NCBI RefSeq assembly: GCF_947496515.1
Contig: NZ_CANMDB010000001.1
Coordinates: forward strand, 496,001-560,000
From: an uncultured Roseobacter sp.
Lineage (GTDB): Bacteria > Pseudomonadota > Alphaproteobacteria > Rhodobacterales > Rhodobacteraceae
Length of the DNA: 64,000 nucleotides
Direction of reading: 5' to 3'
A program made the translations under genes and the position numbers. The notes under the pieces were generated by a model that was not told the DNA's origin, ran no database searches, and was given only the letters and a program-made list of their open reading frames with translations. Each line of letters starts with the position of its first letter. Position 1 is the stretch's first letter. Positions 15,879 to 24,526 of the stretch are shown here, piece by piece.

Positions 15879-17393
15879 CTACGCTTCGGGCGCGCGCCCG
15901 CGCCCCGGACCCCGCCTGAATGCGCCGACACCTGCGCGCACGATCGCCACGATCGTGACCACTGTCATGGCCCAGAAGAACCAGGTGATCGGGCCACGGA
16001 TCAGGATGGTGGGATCGCTGCCCGACATCAGCATGGCCTGACGAAAGTTATCCTCCAGCAGCGGTCCGAGGATGAACGCAATGAGGAAAGGTGCGGGTGG
16101 CACGCGGTAGCGCATCATGACAAAACCGACCCAGCCCATGGCGAACATCACGCCCACATCGAAGATATTATTGTTGACCGCAAAGACACCGTAGATGCAC
16201 AGCACCAGCACGGCGGGGATCAGGATCCGCCGCGGGAGATCGGCCACATATTTGAAGCCGCGAATGGCGACGGAGCCCACCATGAACAGAAACAGCGAGC
16301 TGACGATCAGCCCGATAAAGAGCCCGTATATGATGTCGACGTTCAAGATAAACATCATGGGTCCGGGCTGCAGCCCGTGGATCATGAAGGCGCCGATGAT
16401 GATCGCAGTGATCACATCCCCCGGCACGCCGAGCGCCAAAAGCGGGATCAGCGTGGCCCCCGCCACGCCATTGTTGCCCGCCTCGGACGCGGCGACCCCT
16501 TCGATCTCTCCCTTGCCGAAGTTCTCGCGGTTCTTGGAGGTGCGGCGCGCCTCGGAGTAGCTCAGAAAGGCCGAAGGAGCTGCCCCGATGCCGGGGATCG
16601 AGCCCAGAAAGACGCCGATGAAACTGCCCCGCACGATGGATTTGAAGCTGCGACGGTAGTCGGCAAAGCTCACCCAGTTCTTGCCGAGACTGCGGGTCTT
16701 GCCCACATGCGCGGTCGGGTGCCAGACCATGGCGAGGATCTCAGGGATGGCGAAAAGCCCGATCAGCACGGCGATGAAGTTGAGCCCGCCCATCATGTTG
16801 GGATCGCCGAAGGTGAACCGGTTGGTGCCGTAAACCAGATCCAGCCCGATGGTTGCCAAGAGCAGCCCCAACAGCGCCGAAAGCGCACCGCGCAGCAGGC
16901 TGTCGCCCGAGACACCGGCGATGATGGTCAGCGAGAACAGGATCAGGGTGAAAAACTCCGGGGGTCCGAAGCTGAGCGCGAAACTTGCCAGCCACCCGGC
17001 AAAGAGAATGAGCGCCAGATTGGAGATCACATCCGCCGTGCAGGAGGCCCAGAGCGCCATACCAAGGGCGCGGCCCGCCTCGCCGCGCTCCGCCAGCGGG
17101 TACCCGTCGAGAATGGTGGCCGAGGAAGCAGGCGTCCCGGGTGTCTTGATCAGGATCGCGGGGATCGAGCCTCCAAAAATCCCGCCTTTATAGACCCCCA
17201 GCAGCAATAGGATCCCCGTGATGGGTTGCATCGCAAAGGTGAAAGGTAGCGTCAGTGCCACGGCCATGGTGGCCGACATGCCCGGAATGGCCCCGCCGAT
17301 CACCCCGATCACCACGCCGATGAAGAGCGCCAGAAAAGCTTCGATATTACCCACGAGGCTGAGACCCGCGGCGAGACTGTCAAGAAAGCTCAT
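15879..17393 (-). CDS. tctA: Tripartite tricarboxylate transporter large permease TctA
   Basis: A 504-aa inner membrane protein with about 11-12 segments. It carries the TctA signature region GAIPGMSATMAVALTLPFT (residues about 33-52) and a second related motif GSIPGIGAAPSAFLSYSEARR near the middle. Typical length. It overlaps tctB by 4 bases. With TctB and the binding protein TctC it forms a secondary carboxylate importer. The substrate is not readable from sequence. The neighbouring dehydratase and fumarate reductase-like genes suggest a dicarboxylate or a related acid. Confidence 0.95.
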   Translation of the reverse strand: MSFLDSLAAGLSLVGNIEAFLALFIGVVIGVIGGAIPGMSATMAVALTLPFTFAMQPITGILLLLGVYKGGIFGGSIPAILIKTPGTPASSATILDGYPLAERGEAGRALGMALWASCTADVISNLALILFAGWLASFALSFGPPEFFTLILFSLTIIAGVSGDSLLRGALSALLGLLLATIGLDLVYGTNRFTFGDPNMMGGLNFIAVLIGLFAIPEILAMVWHPTAHVGKTRSLGKNWVSFADYRRSFKSIVRGSFIGVFLGSIPGIGAAPSAFLSYSEARRTSKNRENFGKGEIEGVAASEAGNNGVAGATLIPLLALGVPGDVITAIIIGAFMIHGLQPGPMMFILNVDIIYGLFIGLIVSSLFLFMVGSVAIRGFKYVADLPRRILIPAVLVLCIYGVFAVNNNIFDVGVMFAMGWVGFVMMRYRVPPAPFLIAFILGPLLEDNFRQAMLMSGSDPTILIRGPITWFFWAMTVVTIVAIVRAGVGAFRRGPGRGRAPEA

Positions 17394-17881
17394 GGCAGCC
17401 TGATGACCTCACCCTGCGGGATGGCGACACCGGCCACATGCGCAAAGAACCCATAGAGCACCAGCGGCACCAGCAACGCGCAGATGACCGCTGTCACAGG
17501 GTGCCGCGTCCGCACAAGAAAGGCCGTTGCAGCAAAGAGCAGCATGGTTGTCAGCACCATACCAAGCCGCGGCAGGGCATACATGGTCAGTAGCATGAAC
17601 ACGGCCATTCCCGCCAAGCGCCGCCATGCAGGGCCGTGGGCATGATCGTCCGTCTCTGGCGCGGGGTCCTGCGCTGCTTCCCGCAGGCCGGCGATCACGA
17701 GGCCCAGCCCGGTCAGCCCCGCAAAGCCCGCCAGCACGTAGGGCCAAAAGAGCGGCGACAGCACGATGTTGCCCACATTGCTGGGCGATGACACCCAGTT
17801 CGGGATCGCAATCGCGGCCAGAAACAGCGCCATCGCGATGGCACCGACACCGAGACGCAGTTGCACCTGTCGTTCCGTCAT
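17390..17881 (-). CDS. tctB: Tripartite tricarboxylate transporter small permease TctB
   Basis: A 163-aa protein with four predicted membrane segments, as usual for TctB. It lies between the binding protein gene (83-base gap) and tctA (4-base overlap). In the gap, CCGGC-AG-GCCGG (17921-17932) can form a hairpin just behind tctC. Such a structure often lowers permease expression relative to the abundant binding protein; that reading is inference. Confidence 0.9.
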   Translation of the reverse strand: MTERQVQLRLGVGAIAMALFLAAIAIPNWVSSPSNVGNIVLSPLFWPYVLAGFAGLTGLGLVIAGLREAAQDPAPETDDHAHGPAWRRLAGMAVFMLLTMYALPRLGMVLTTMLLFAATAFLVRTRHPVTAVICALLVPLVLYGFFAHVAGVAIPQGEVIRLP

Positions 17882-17964
17882 GGGCTGTTGCTCTCCCCCG
17901 GATCGCGATAAGCGCCCCGACCGGCAGGCCGGAGCGCGACATGGCTTAGATCAGACGCGCGGTC

Positions 17965-18939
17965 TTAGCCTTCGATCCGCATGCCCAGATCATCTACCAG
18001 CTTGCGAAAGGTCTCGTACTGGCCCTGAATGAAGTCATTGGCCTCTTCGGGGGACATCACCCGAATGATCGAGCCGCGCGATTCCATCTTTTCGACGAAC
18101 TCCGCATCGGCCGCCGCACTCTGCATCCAGTCGCCCCATTTGGCCGCCACCTCATCCGGCAGCCCCGCGGGACCCGCGATGCCGGTCCAGCCAACCATCT
18201 GCTGCAGATCGGGCTGGCCCAGATCGACGGAGGTCGGTGCGTCAAAGCCCTCGACCGGATCCGCCGTGGTGACCATGAGCGCACGCATCTGACCGTTGCT
18301 GACAAAGCCCGCGAGCGCGGAGCTGTTGGTGCAAAGGAAATCAGCCGTCCCGTTCAGCACCGCCGTGGCAGCAGCGCCACCACCCTGTTGCGGAATATGC
18401 GTCGCCGCGTTCGCGGCATCCTCCACGCCGAAGGCATTCAGCACCATCGCCGCCGCCAGATGCGGGCCCGATCCGACGCCGGAGGACGAAAAGCTGATGC
18501 CATCGCCCTTGGCCTGCTCGATCAAAGCCTCCATCGAGGTAATGTCGGAGCGGGCAGAGACCACACAGGCAAAGGGGTTGATCTCATAAACGGTGACAAA
18601 GCGGAAATCTTCCAGCGTGTAGGGCAGCGTGGCCTTCATCGCAGGATTGACGGAATGTGAGCCCACGCGCGCAAAGAGCATGGTATAGCCGTCTTCCTTG
18701 GCGTTCTGAACCGCGACGGATCCTGTCGCCCCCCCTGCCCCGGTGACATTGGCCATCACCAGTGGTTTGCCGACCGCTTTGCCCAGTGGTTCCGAAATTG
18801 TCCGCGCAGAGATATCGGTTGCACCGCCTGCGCCGTAAGGGATGACCATGTTGATGGGCCGCTCCGGGTATTCCGCCCAAGCAGCACCGGCCAGGCCAAG
18901 ACTGAGGGCGCAGACCGCACCCATGGTTTTCAACGTCAT
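17965..18939 (-). CDS. tctC: Tripartite tricarboxylate transporter substrate-binding protein TctC
   Basis: A 324-aa periplasmic binding protein of the TctC/Bug family. It starts at ATG 18939 behind GGGAGGAAA; the longer open frame upstream is not used. The signal peptide (ALSLGLAGAAWA, cut near residue 22) leads into EYPERPINMVIPYGAGGATDISAR, the standard start of mature Bug proteins. VTGAGGATGSVAV follows. First gene of tctCBA, divergent from a LysR gene, with a candidate LysR box 120 bases upstream. Confidence 0.93.
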   Translation of the reverse strand: MTLKTMGAVCALSLGLAGAAWAEYPERPINMVIPYGAGGATDISARTISEPLGKAVGKPLVMANVTGAGGATGSVAVQNAKEDGYTMLFARVGSHSVNPAMKATLPYTLEDFRFVTVYEINPFACVVSARSDITSMEALIEQAKGDGISFSSSGVGSGPHLAAAMVLNAFGVEDAANAATHIPQQGGGAAATAVLNGTADFLCTNSSALAGFVSNGQMRALMVTTADPVEGFDAPTSVDLGQPDLQQMVGWTGIAGPAGLPDEVAAKWGDWMQSAAADAEFVEKMESRGSIIRVMSPEEANDFIQGQYETFRKLVDDLGMRIEG

Positions 18940-19030
18940 CGTTTTCCTCCCGTTTGGTATGGGCACGCTAGGCCTCTCCGGGCCGTCGCGACAGCGCGCT
19001 TGCACAAGTCGTAACCTTAAGACATCCTTT

Positions 19031-19071
19031 ATAGAAGTAAGAATGAATTACACATTCAGTAAGCTCAGCTA
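19031..19071. promoter_or_regulatory. tctC/lysR divergent promoter with candidate LysR box
   Basis: In the 150-base gap between tctC and lysR, GTAAGCTCAGCT (19059-19070) is identical to a motif in front of the second operon at 26021-26032. It lies 20 bases before the lysR start. On the minus strand a -10-like TATAAA sits about 27 bases downstream of it, a spacing that fits activation of tctC by a LysR-type protein. Confidence 0.55.
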
Positions 19072-19089
19072 CGCAAAGGGTCACGCGGC

Positions 19090-19998
19090 ATGTCCATCCG
19101 AACGCTTCGGACGCTGATCGCCGTGCACGATCACAAGACCTTCAGCGCGGCCGCCGATGCGGTCTACGTTACCCACGCCGCCGTGAGCCAGCAAATGCGC
19201 GCGCTGGAGGAAAAGTGGCGCGTGCAGCTCTTTGATCGCAGCAAACGCACGCCTGAGCTGACGCCCCTTGGCCGCGCGCTGGTGGCCAAGGCGCGCGATG
19301 TGGTGCGCGCCTACGATCAGATGCTGCCCTCCGTGCTGGATGAAAGCGGGCTGAGCGGTGACGTGGCACTGGGGGCGCTGCCCACGACATTGACGACCAT
19401 GGTGCCCGCGGCCATGTCGATGCTGGTCGCGACCTACCCGCGCGTCCGCCTGCGCCTCTTTCCCGGGCTCAGCAATCAACTTGTGTCGCAACTGGAGCGG
19501 GGACACCTGGATGCAGCCATCATCTCGCGCCCGGATCTGTTGCCCGCCGGTTTGCAGTTTCTTGAGATCGCCGAAGAGCCGCTGCAACTGCTCGCCGCAC
19601 GGGAGGTGACGAGCGATGATCCGTTCGAGCTGCTGGCCAGCGCGCCTTTCATCCGGTTCAACCGCGATGCGGTGGTTGGCTACATGATCGAAAGCTGGCT
19701 GCAAAAGAAGGGCATCCGCGTCAACGAGGTGATGGAGCTGGATGGGCTGGAGGCCATCTCCAGCATGGTCTTTGCCAATCTGGGCGTCGCCATCGCACCG
19801 CGCCGCGCGGTGCAAAGCACTCATCCGCTGCCGCTCAAACGTCTGTCGCTGGGGCCGGATGCACCGGTGCGCCGGCTGGGTCTGGCCTTCCCCGAAGAAA
19901 CGGCCCGGCGTCCGGTTCTGGGCAAGCTGCACCAGCTCTGTCGTGACTGTGTTGAGATTGGTGCCTTTGGCCCGCGCGCCGCGGCCACCGCACCGTGA
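19090..19998 (+). CDS. LysR-family transcriptional regulator
   Basis: A 302-aa LTTR with an N-terminal winged helix (SIRTLRTLIAVHDHKTFSAAADAVYVTHAAVSQQ) and a C-terminal effector domain of periplasmic-binding-protein type. Divergent from tctCBA and followed, with a GTGA overlap, by a TauE exporter. Its likely targets are its own promoter and tctC. A shared 12-base motif suggests it also controls the dehydrogenase/dehydratase operon at 20.8-25.9 kb. The inducer would be the transported acid or a product of it. Confidence 0.92.
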   Translation: MSIRTLRTLIAVHDHKTFSAAADAVYVTHAAVSQQMRALEEKWRVQLFDRSKRTPELTPLGRALVAKARDVVRAYDQMLPSVLDESGLSGDVALGALPTTLTTMVPAAMSMLVATYPRVRLRLFPGLSNQLVSQLERGHLDAAIISRPDLLPAGLQFLEIAEEPLQLLAAREVTSDDPFELLASAPFIRFNRDAVVGYMIESWLQKKGIRVNEVMELDGLEAISSMVFANLGVAIAPRRAVQSTHPLPLKRLSLGPDAPVRRLGLAFPEETARRPVLGKLHQLCRDCVEIGAFGPRAAATAP

Positions 19999-20735
19999 GC
20001 GGTCACGATCTGACCTATCTGGTAATCGGCGCGCTCGCGGGCGGGTTCATCAACGGGTTGGCCGGTTTTGGCACCGCGCTTTTCGCACTGGGGTTTTTCC
20101 TGACGATCATGCCCGCGCTGGAGGCGGTCGCCATCACCGTCGTCATTTCGGTGGTCAGCGGGCTGCAGGGGCTGTGGATCGTACGCGGTTCAGTGGCGCG
20201 GCACCCGCGGCGGCTGGCGCGTTTTTTGCTGCCCGCGCTGGTCGGCGTGCCGTTGGGTGTCGCGTCTCTGCGCAGCCTCGATCCTGCGGTGCTGAAGCTG
20301 GTGATCGCCTTTTTCCTGCTGCTCTACGGCGGGTTTTTCTCGCTCCGCCGGACCCTGCCACGGATCGAGCGGCCGACACCTGTGATCGACTGCGGCGTCG
20401 GCTTCGCTGCGGGTTTGCTGGGCGGGGCCGCATCGCTGTCGGGCGCGCTGCCGACCATGTGGTGCTCGATGCGTGCCTGGCCAAAGTACGAGACCCGGGC
20501 GGTGCTGCAACCTTTCAACGTCATGGTGCTGGGGCTGACGGCGGTGGTTCTGGCCTGGAACGGCGCTTATCACGCGCAAACCATGGTGCATATCGCCGTG
20601 GCCTTGCCCACCGCGCTGATCGCCGCGCAAGTCGGAATTGCCGTCTTCAAATATCTCTCAGACGATGCCTTCCGACGGCTGTTGATTGCGGTGTGTTTTC
20701 TGTCAGGCTGTGTGCTGTTGATCCGCGAGCTGTAG
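19995..20735 (+). CDS. TauE/SafE-family membrane transporter
   Basis: A 246-aa membrane protein with about eight segments in two related halves (GALAGGFINGLAGFGTALF; GVGFAAGLLGGAASLSG), the pattern of the TauE/SafE family. It starts with GTG 19995 overlapping the lysR stop. Family members export sulfite, sulfoacetate or other small anions. Its coupling to the LysR gene of a carboxylate system suggests it exports an acid or an inhibitory by-product; this is inference. Confidence 0.88.
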   Translation: MSGHDLTYLVIGALAGGFINGLAGFGTALFALGFFLTIMPALEAVAITVVISVVSGLQGLWIVRGSVARHPRRLARFLLPALVGVPLGVASLRSLDPAVLKLVIAFFLLLYGGFFSLRRTLPRIERPTPVIDCGVGFAAGLLGGAASLSGALPTMWCSMRAWPKYETRAVLQPFNVMVLGLTAVVLAWNGAYHAQTMVHIAVALPTALIAAQVGIAVFKYLSDDAFRRLLIAVCFLSGCVLLIREL

Positions 20736-20752
20736 GTAGCAGCGTGACGGGC

Positions 20753-20772
20753 AATGGCTTTGCAAAGCCATT
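20753..20772. repeat. 20-base perfect palindrome (dispersed type, copy 1)
   Basis: AATGGCTTTGCAAAGCCATT lies in the 50-base gap between the convergent tauE-like and dehydratase beta genes. Two close relatives occur at 30023-30042 and 32759-32778. No T-run follows, so it is not a classic intrinsic terminator, although it can form a 9-10 bp hairpin on both strands and may stop or stabilise both transcripts. Confidence 0.65.
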
Positions 20773-20785
20773 CCACCGCGCCGCG

Positions 20786-21454
20786 TCAGCCGATCACCTC
20801 GTCGGAGCGGTCGTCGGTCTCGCCGTAGCGCTTCATCACTGCGGGCCGCGTCCCCTCATAGACCCGGTCTAGGTTTTCCGCGATCTTGGCATTCTCCCGC
20901 TCGAAAAGGCACTCCCCCTGCAGGTTGGAGGCCACGATGAAGGGGCCCATGCGCCGCGCCCGGATCACCCACATGGCCTGCGCGATCCCCAATTCCTCGT
21001 GCCAGTGCACCGCCTCGACATTCTCCACCCCACGCCCCAGAAGCGCGCCCGTCCCGTACCCTACCGTTGACAGAAATACCGCACCGTTGGGCACGAAATA
21101 GGATTTGTAATCCTTGGACGACATGCCCCCCTTGCCGATGATCAGTTTTGCACCGGTCTTTTCCATCCACTCGGACAACCATTTGGTAAAGCGAAAGCTC
21201 GATGTGGCCGTCACAGCCCCCAGATCGAAGGATCCATCCTCGCGTATGACCGCTGCAGGCGAGCAATGAAAATTCGCGGCACTCTCGGACGGCAACTCCA
21301 TGGGAATATTCGCCTTTTCCTCCAACGCCCGCATATAGACGCCTTCGCGCGCGGTGTAGATCAGCCCGTCCAGATAGACGATGTCGCCGAGGCGTAGATC
21401 GGCGATGGCCTCTGCTGTGGGGGTAGTCGACAGTGTGACTTCGCGCAGGCTCAT
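20786..21454 (-). CDS. ttdB: Class I fumarase / L-tartrate dehydratase, beta subunit
   Basis: A 222-aa subunit of a two-part Fe-S hydro-lyase. I start it at ATG 21454, which overlaps the alpha stop by 4 bases; a longer frame upstream lies inside the alpha gene. Motifs LRLGDIVYLDGLIYTAREG, FHCSPAAVIREDGSF and IIGKGGMSS are those of the beta domain of class I fumarases and tartrate dehydratases. With the alpha subunit it would add or remove water on a C4-C5 dicarboxylate such as fumarate, tartrate or mesaconate. Sequence alone does not settle the substrate. Confidence 0.88.
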   Translation of the reverse strand: MSLREVTLSTTPTAEAIADLRLGDIVYLDGLIYTAREGVYMRALEEKANIPMELPSESAANFHCSPAAVIREDGSFDLGAVTATSSFRFTKWLSEWMEKTGAKLIIGKGGMSSKDYKSYFVPNGAVFLSTVGYGTGALLGRGVENVEAVHWHEELGIAQAMWVIRARRMGPFIVASNLQGECLFERENAKIAENLDRVYEGTRPAVMKRYGETDDRSDEVIG

Positions 21455-22407
21455 TCCGCCGCCTCCCGCTGTGGTTTCCAGTCCACCGTCTCGCGCCGCT
21501 GGTAGGGGGTGAACCAGTCGGGGTCCGTGCGGTGCTCCACCCGGCCGTCCGGGAAGAGCCGTGCCACCGCCCGGCGTGAGGAGAGGCAAAAGGCGTGGAC
21601 CGACATCTGCATGCCACCGGTATGGCAATACCCAACTTCAATATTGCAGTCTATCACCATGTTTTTGCCGACAAACCCCATCGCTCCCATACCGATGGAA
21701 TTGCCAAGCTCCTTGAACTCATCCTCCAGCGCGGCGATCTTCGGGTCCGGGTTCCGACTACCCACCGTGCGCAGGACCGAGGCGCGCTTGCCCAGCACCA
21801 TACAGGTGTCTTTGGACCCGCCCAGTCCGATCCCGATGATCGCAGGCTGACAGGCAAGCCCGCGTTTACCAAAGGCCACCAGACTGTCGAGGTAGAACCG
21901 CTTGATCCCTGCGATCCCGTCCGAGGGAAAGAGCATCCGGTAGTCGGTGCCAAAGAGCCCGCCCTTGTGCACGGTAATCAGGTCGATCCAATCGCCCTCG
22001 GGCTCAAACCCGTACTCGATTTCGGGCGCGCCGATCCCGACGTTATTGTTGTGATCCGTGCGCCAGAGCGGATGCACCCGGTTGGGGCGCAGCGGCACGC
22101 CGGTGGTGGCATTGGCCGTGGCCCGGCGCAGCGCCGCCTCAAGTGCGATGAACCCGCCTTCGATGCGCGCCTCATTGCCCAGCTTGACGAACCAGCGCGG
22201 CACGCCCGTGTCCCCGCACATGGCGCGGCGATCCTCCTTGGCGGCCTCGTAATTGTCGAGCATCGCCTGAAGGACGAAAGAAGACAGATCACCGTCCTCG
22301 GTCTTGGCCGCAGCCTTCAACCCATCCAGATAATCCTGCGGGATCTCGATAGCCGCCTTGTCCATGAGGGTCTCGGCGGTGGATTGGATGAGGGAAAGCG
22401 GGATCAC
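21451..22407 (-). CDS. ttdA: Class I fumarase / L-tartrate dehydratase, alpha subunit
   Basis: A 318-aa catalytic subunit that would hold a [4Fe-4S] cluster. Candidate ligands are the Cys in AMCGDTGVPRWFVK, one in GLACQPAIIGIGLGGSKD and one in EVGYCHTGG. It starts with GTG 22407 in a GTGA overlap with the small gene upstream; an alternative is the in-frame ATG at residue 15. Its place behind a fumarate reductase-like complex suggests consecutive steps: dehydrogenation of a succinate-like acid, then hydration of the double bond. The tct importer with a shared promoter motif fits this. Confidence 0.88.
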   Translation of the reverse strand: MIPLSLIQSTAETLMDKAAIEIPQDYLDGLKAAAKTEDGDLSSFVLQAMLDNYEAAKEDRRAMCGDTGVPRWFVKLGNEARIEGGFIALEAALRRATANATTGVPLRPNRVHPLWRTDHNNNVGIGAPEIEYGFEPEGDWIDLITVHKGGLFGTDYRMLFPSDGIAGIKRFYLDSLVAFGKRGLACQPAIIGIGLGGSKDTCMVLGKRASVLRTVGSRNPDPKIAALEDEFKELGNSIGMGAMGFVGKNMVIDCNIEVGYCHTGGMQMSVHAFCLSSRRAVARLFPDGRVEHRTDPDWFTPYQRRETVDWKPQREAAE

Positions 22408-22778
22408 AATGCAATTCCTAACTCTCTTCTGATCGCTGAAAGCATAATTTCATTTATTTCAGGCTGTTTGTGGCCTTCATCTACTCTTTTTGCGATGGCT
22501 TTTGCGATGGCTTCACGCGTGGCCTGACTGGAGACTATTTCACACCTCATTCGCCAGTACGCAAATGTGGTTAGTGTTTCCTCGGTTCCGCTTGCCACAT
22601 GATCTCCCATTGACTTCAGCAACCCAATGAATGCTTCTCTTTTTTCTCCGTATAGGCGATCCGCTTGTCGCTCCTTGCTGTTCAGCCAATTCTTCACAAG
22701 CAGTGTAATTAACGAAACTAGACCCAAAATTGGCAGGGCCTGTACAAGGCCGGAGAGAACGTCCACCTCGCTACTCAT
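22404..22778 (-). CDS. Small low-GC membrane-anchored protein inserted in the dehydrogenase/dehydratase operon
   Basis: A 124-aa protein with one N-terminal membrane segment (ALPILGLVSLITLLV) followed by a charged helical domain (KNWLNSKERQADRLYGEKREAF). Not recognised. Its base composition is plainly more AT-rich than both neighbours, a sign of separate origin. Even so it fits the operon exactly: its ATG overlaps the flavoprotein stop (ATGA) and its TGA overlaps the alpha-subunit GTG start (GTGA). Such domains resemble small membrane proteins of mobile or defence-related loci, but I cannot assign a function. Confidence 0.7.
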   Translation of the reverse strand: MSSEVDVLSGLVQALPILGLVSLITLLVKNWLNSKERQADRLYGEKREAFIGLLKSMGDHVASGTEETLTTFAYWRMRCEIVSSQATREAIAKAIAKRVDEGHKQPEINEIMLSAIRRELGIAL

Positions 22779-24526
22779 TGCGCTGCTACTAGCGTTTCGG
22801 GTTCGCCCTCGGGCAGGATAGTCTTTCCCGGGTGAACGATTGAAAAATCAACATCTTGGCGGGTGACGCTAACCTTATCTCCGTCCTGTCGGGCGACGGT
22901 GAAGTAGGAAGCCTCCATCGTACCGGCCTCCGGGAAGTCTTCGCGGAAGTGCGCTCCGCGGGAATTCTCCCTTGCGCGCCCGGCCTGCGCGATGACTTTC
23001 GAGACATCACAAAGGCTCGCCAGGTTCAGCCAGTCGTGCCACGTCAGGTTGAACGCCAGATTGTCTGCTGCCACGCCGACCTCCATCATCTCGGTCCGGA
23101 TCTCAGCGATGCGGGTCAGCCCGCGCTCCATACCTTCCGCCGTGCGCATGACGCCCACGTCCTCCCACATCGCCTCCTGCAAACGGTTACGCAGGGGCTG
23201 AACGAGCCCCGGCGGGCGGGTCAGCGGATGGAGCGCGCGGGCGAGTTCGTCTGCCAGCGCGTCTTCATCCGGATCGCGCACCCCCCCCATGTTACGCAAA
23301 TCGCGGGCCATGGTATCCCCTGCAATACCGCCGTAAACCGTTGAATTCGCGACACCATTGCCACCCAACCGGTTGGAGCCATGCGCGCCGCCTGCGTCTT
23401 CTCCGGCAACATAGAGCCCTTCCAGTGCAGTGCGGGTCTCCACATCCACCACCACCCCGCCCATAAAGTAGTGCGCGGTCGGCACCACCTCGACCAGCCC
23501 ACCAGCGAGATCGAACCCGCTGTCCTCGCAGCGTTTCACCATGCCTTTGAATTTCGCGCGCACATTGTCGGGCCCCAGATGCGCCATGGAGATGAACATG
23601 CCGACCTGCGCCGGATCGTTGCTCTTGCGCATCTCGGCGTAGATGCCGCGGCTGACCACATCGCGGGTCGCGCGCTCGCCCTTGGCGTCGTAGTCGAACA
23701 TGAAGCGTTGGCCCGCGCCGTTCAGCAACTGCCCGCCCGCGCCGCGCAGCCCCTCCTCCAGCACTGTGCCCGTCATGCGGCTGTGCGCGCCCGCGAGCAG
23801 GCCGGTGGGGTGGAACTGGACCATCTCCATATCGCGCAAGGGCAGACCCGCCCGCAGCGCCATGGCCAGACCGTCCATGCTCTTGTCGCCAGAGGGTGTG
23901 TGGTATTTGTACATGGTCGGCCCACCACCCGTGGCCATCAGCACCGTCTTGGCCCGCACGAACCGAAACCGCCCCGTACGCATGTCGATCATCAGCACAC
24001 CTGCGAGCGCGCTGCCGTCCTTGGTGGGAATCAGGCCAATGGCCCGGTGTTCCTGCAGCTTTTCGACGGGGCGGCTCAGCACCTGCTCCATCAGCCGGTT
24101 GATAATTTCAATGCCCGTCAGATCGCCCTTGTGCACCGTACGATCGGCGGTCTGCCCGGCAAAGGCTTTCTGGTGGAGTGTGCCGTCGGGGTTTCGGTCA
24201 AAGAAACAGCCGATCTCGTTCTCAAGCTCGCGGATGCGCACGACCGCCTGCTCGCACAGCCGCCAGGCCATGTCCTGATCGGGCAGCCACTTGCCGCCCT
24301 CGATGGTATCCATGAAGTGCCGCTCGACCGTGTCACCGCCGCCGAGCGCAACATTGTACCCCCCCTGCACCATCCGCGTGCAGCCGCATTTGCCGATCAG
24401 CCCTTTGACCGCGATTGTAATCCTGGTGCCTTCGGGCGCGGATTGCTGCGCATGAAGCGCCGCAAACAGCCCAGCCCCCCCGGTGCCGAGGATCAGGATG
24501 TCCGTGTCGTGGCGGTCAATATCCAT
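22775..24526 (-). CDS. Fumarate reductase/succinate dehydrogenase-like flavoprotein with altered FAD site
   Basis: A 583-aa FAD enzyme. I start it at ATG 24526, overlapping the preceding stop by one base. N-terminal GTGGAGLFAALHA binds FAD. The substrate-site motifs of the SdhA/FrdA family are present: QFHPTG, EEGLRGAGGQLL, TRDVVSRG with the catalytic Arg, HYFMGG, and NRLGGNG. In classic SdhA a His (E. coli His45) binds FAD covalently; the aligned residue here is Cys49 in KCGCTRMVQGG, so FAD is probably not histidyl-linked. It acts with the Fe-S and two membrane subunits encoded upstream. Likely a quinone-linked oxidoreductase for succinate or a substituted succinate. Distinct from a housekeeping sdh, which is not in this window. 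Confidence 0.9.
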   Translation of the reverse strand: MDIDRHDTDILILGTGGAGLFAALHAQQSAPEGTRITIAVKGLIGKCGCTRMVQGGYNVALGGGDTVERHFMDTIEGGKWLPDQDMAWRLCEQAVVRIRELENEIGCFFDRNPDGTLHQKAFAGQTADRTVHKGDLTGIEIINRLMEQVLSRPVEKLQEHRAIGLIPTKDGSALAGVLMIDMRTGRFRFVRAKTVLMATGGGPTMYKYHTPSGDKSMDGLAMALRAGLPLRDMEMVQFHPTGLLAGAHSRMTGTVLEEGLRGAGGQLLNGAGQRFMFDYDAKGERATRDVVSRGIYAEMRKSNDPAQVGMFISMAHLGPDNVRAKFKGMVKRCEDSGFDLAGGLVEVVPTAHYFMGGVVVDVETRTALEGLYVAGEDAGGAHGSNRLGGNGVANSTVYGGIAGDTMARDLRNMGGVRDPDEDALADELARALHPLTRPPGLVQPLRNRLQEAMWEDVGVMRTAEGMERGLTRIAEIRTEMMEVGVAADNLAFNLTWHDWLNLASLCDVSKVIAQAGRARENSRGAHFREDFPEAGTMEASYFTVARQDGDKVSVTRQDVDFSIVHPGKTILPEGEPETLVAAQ

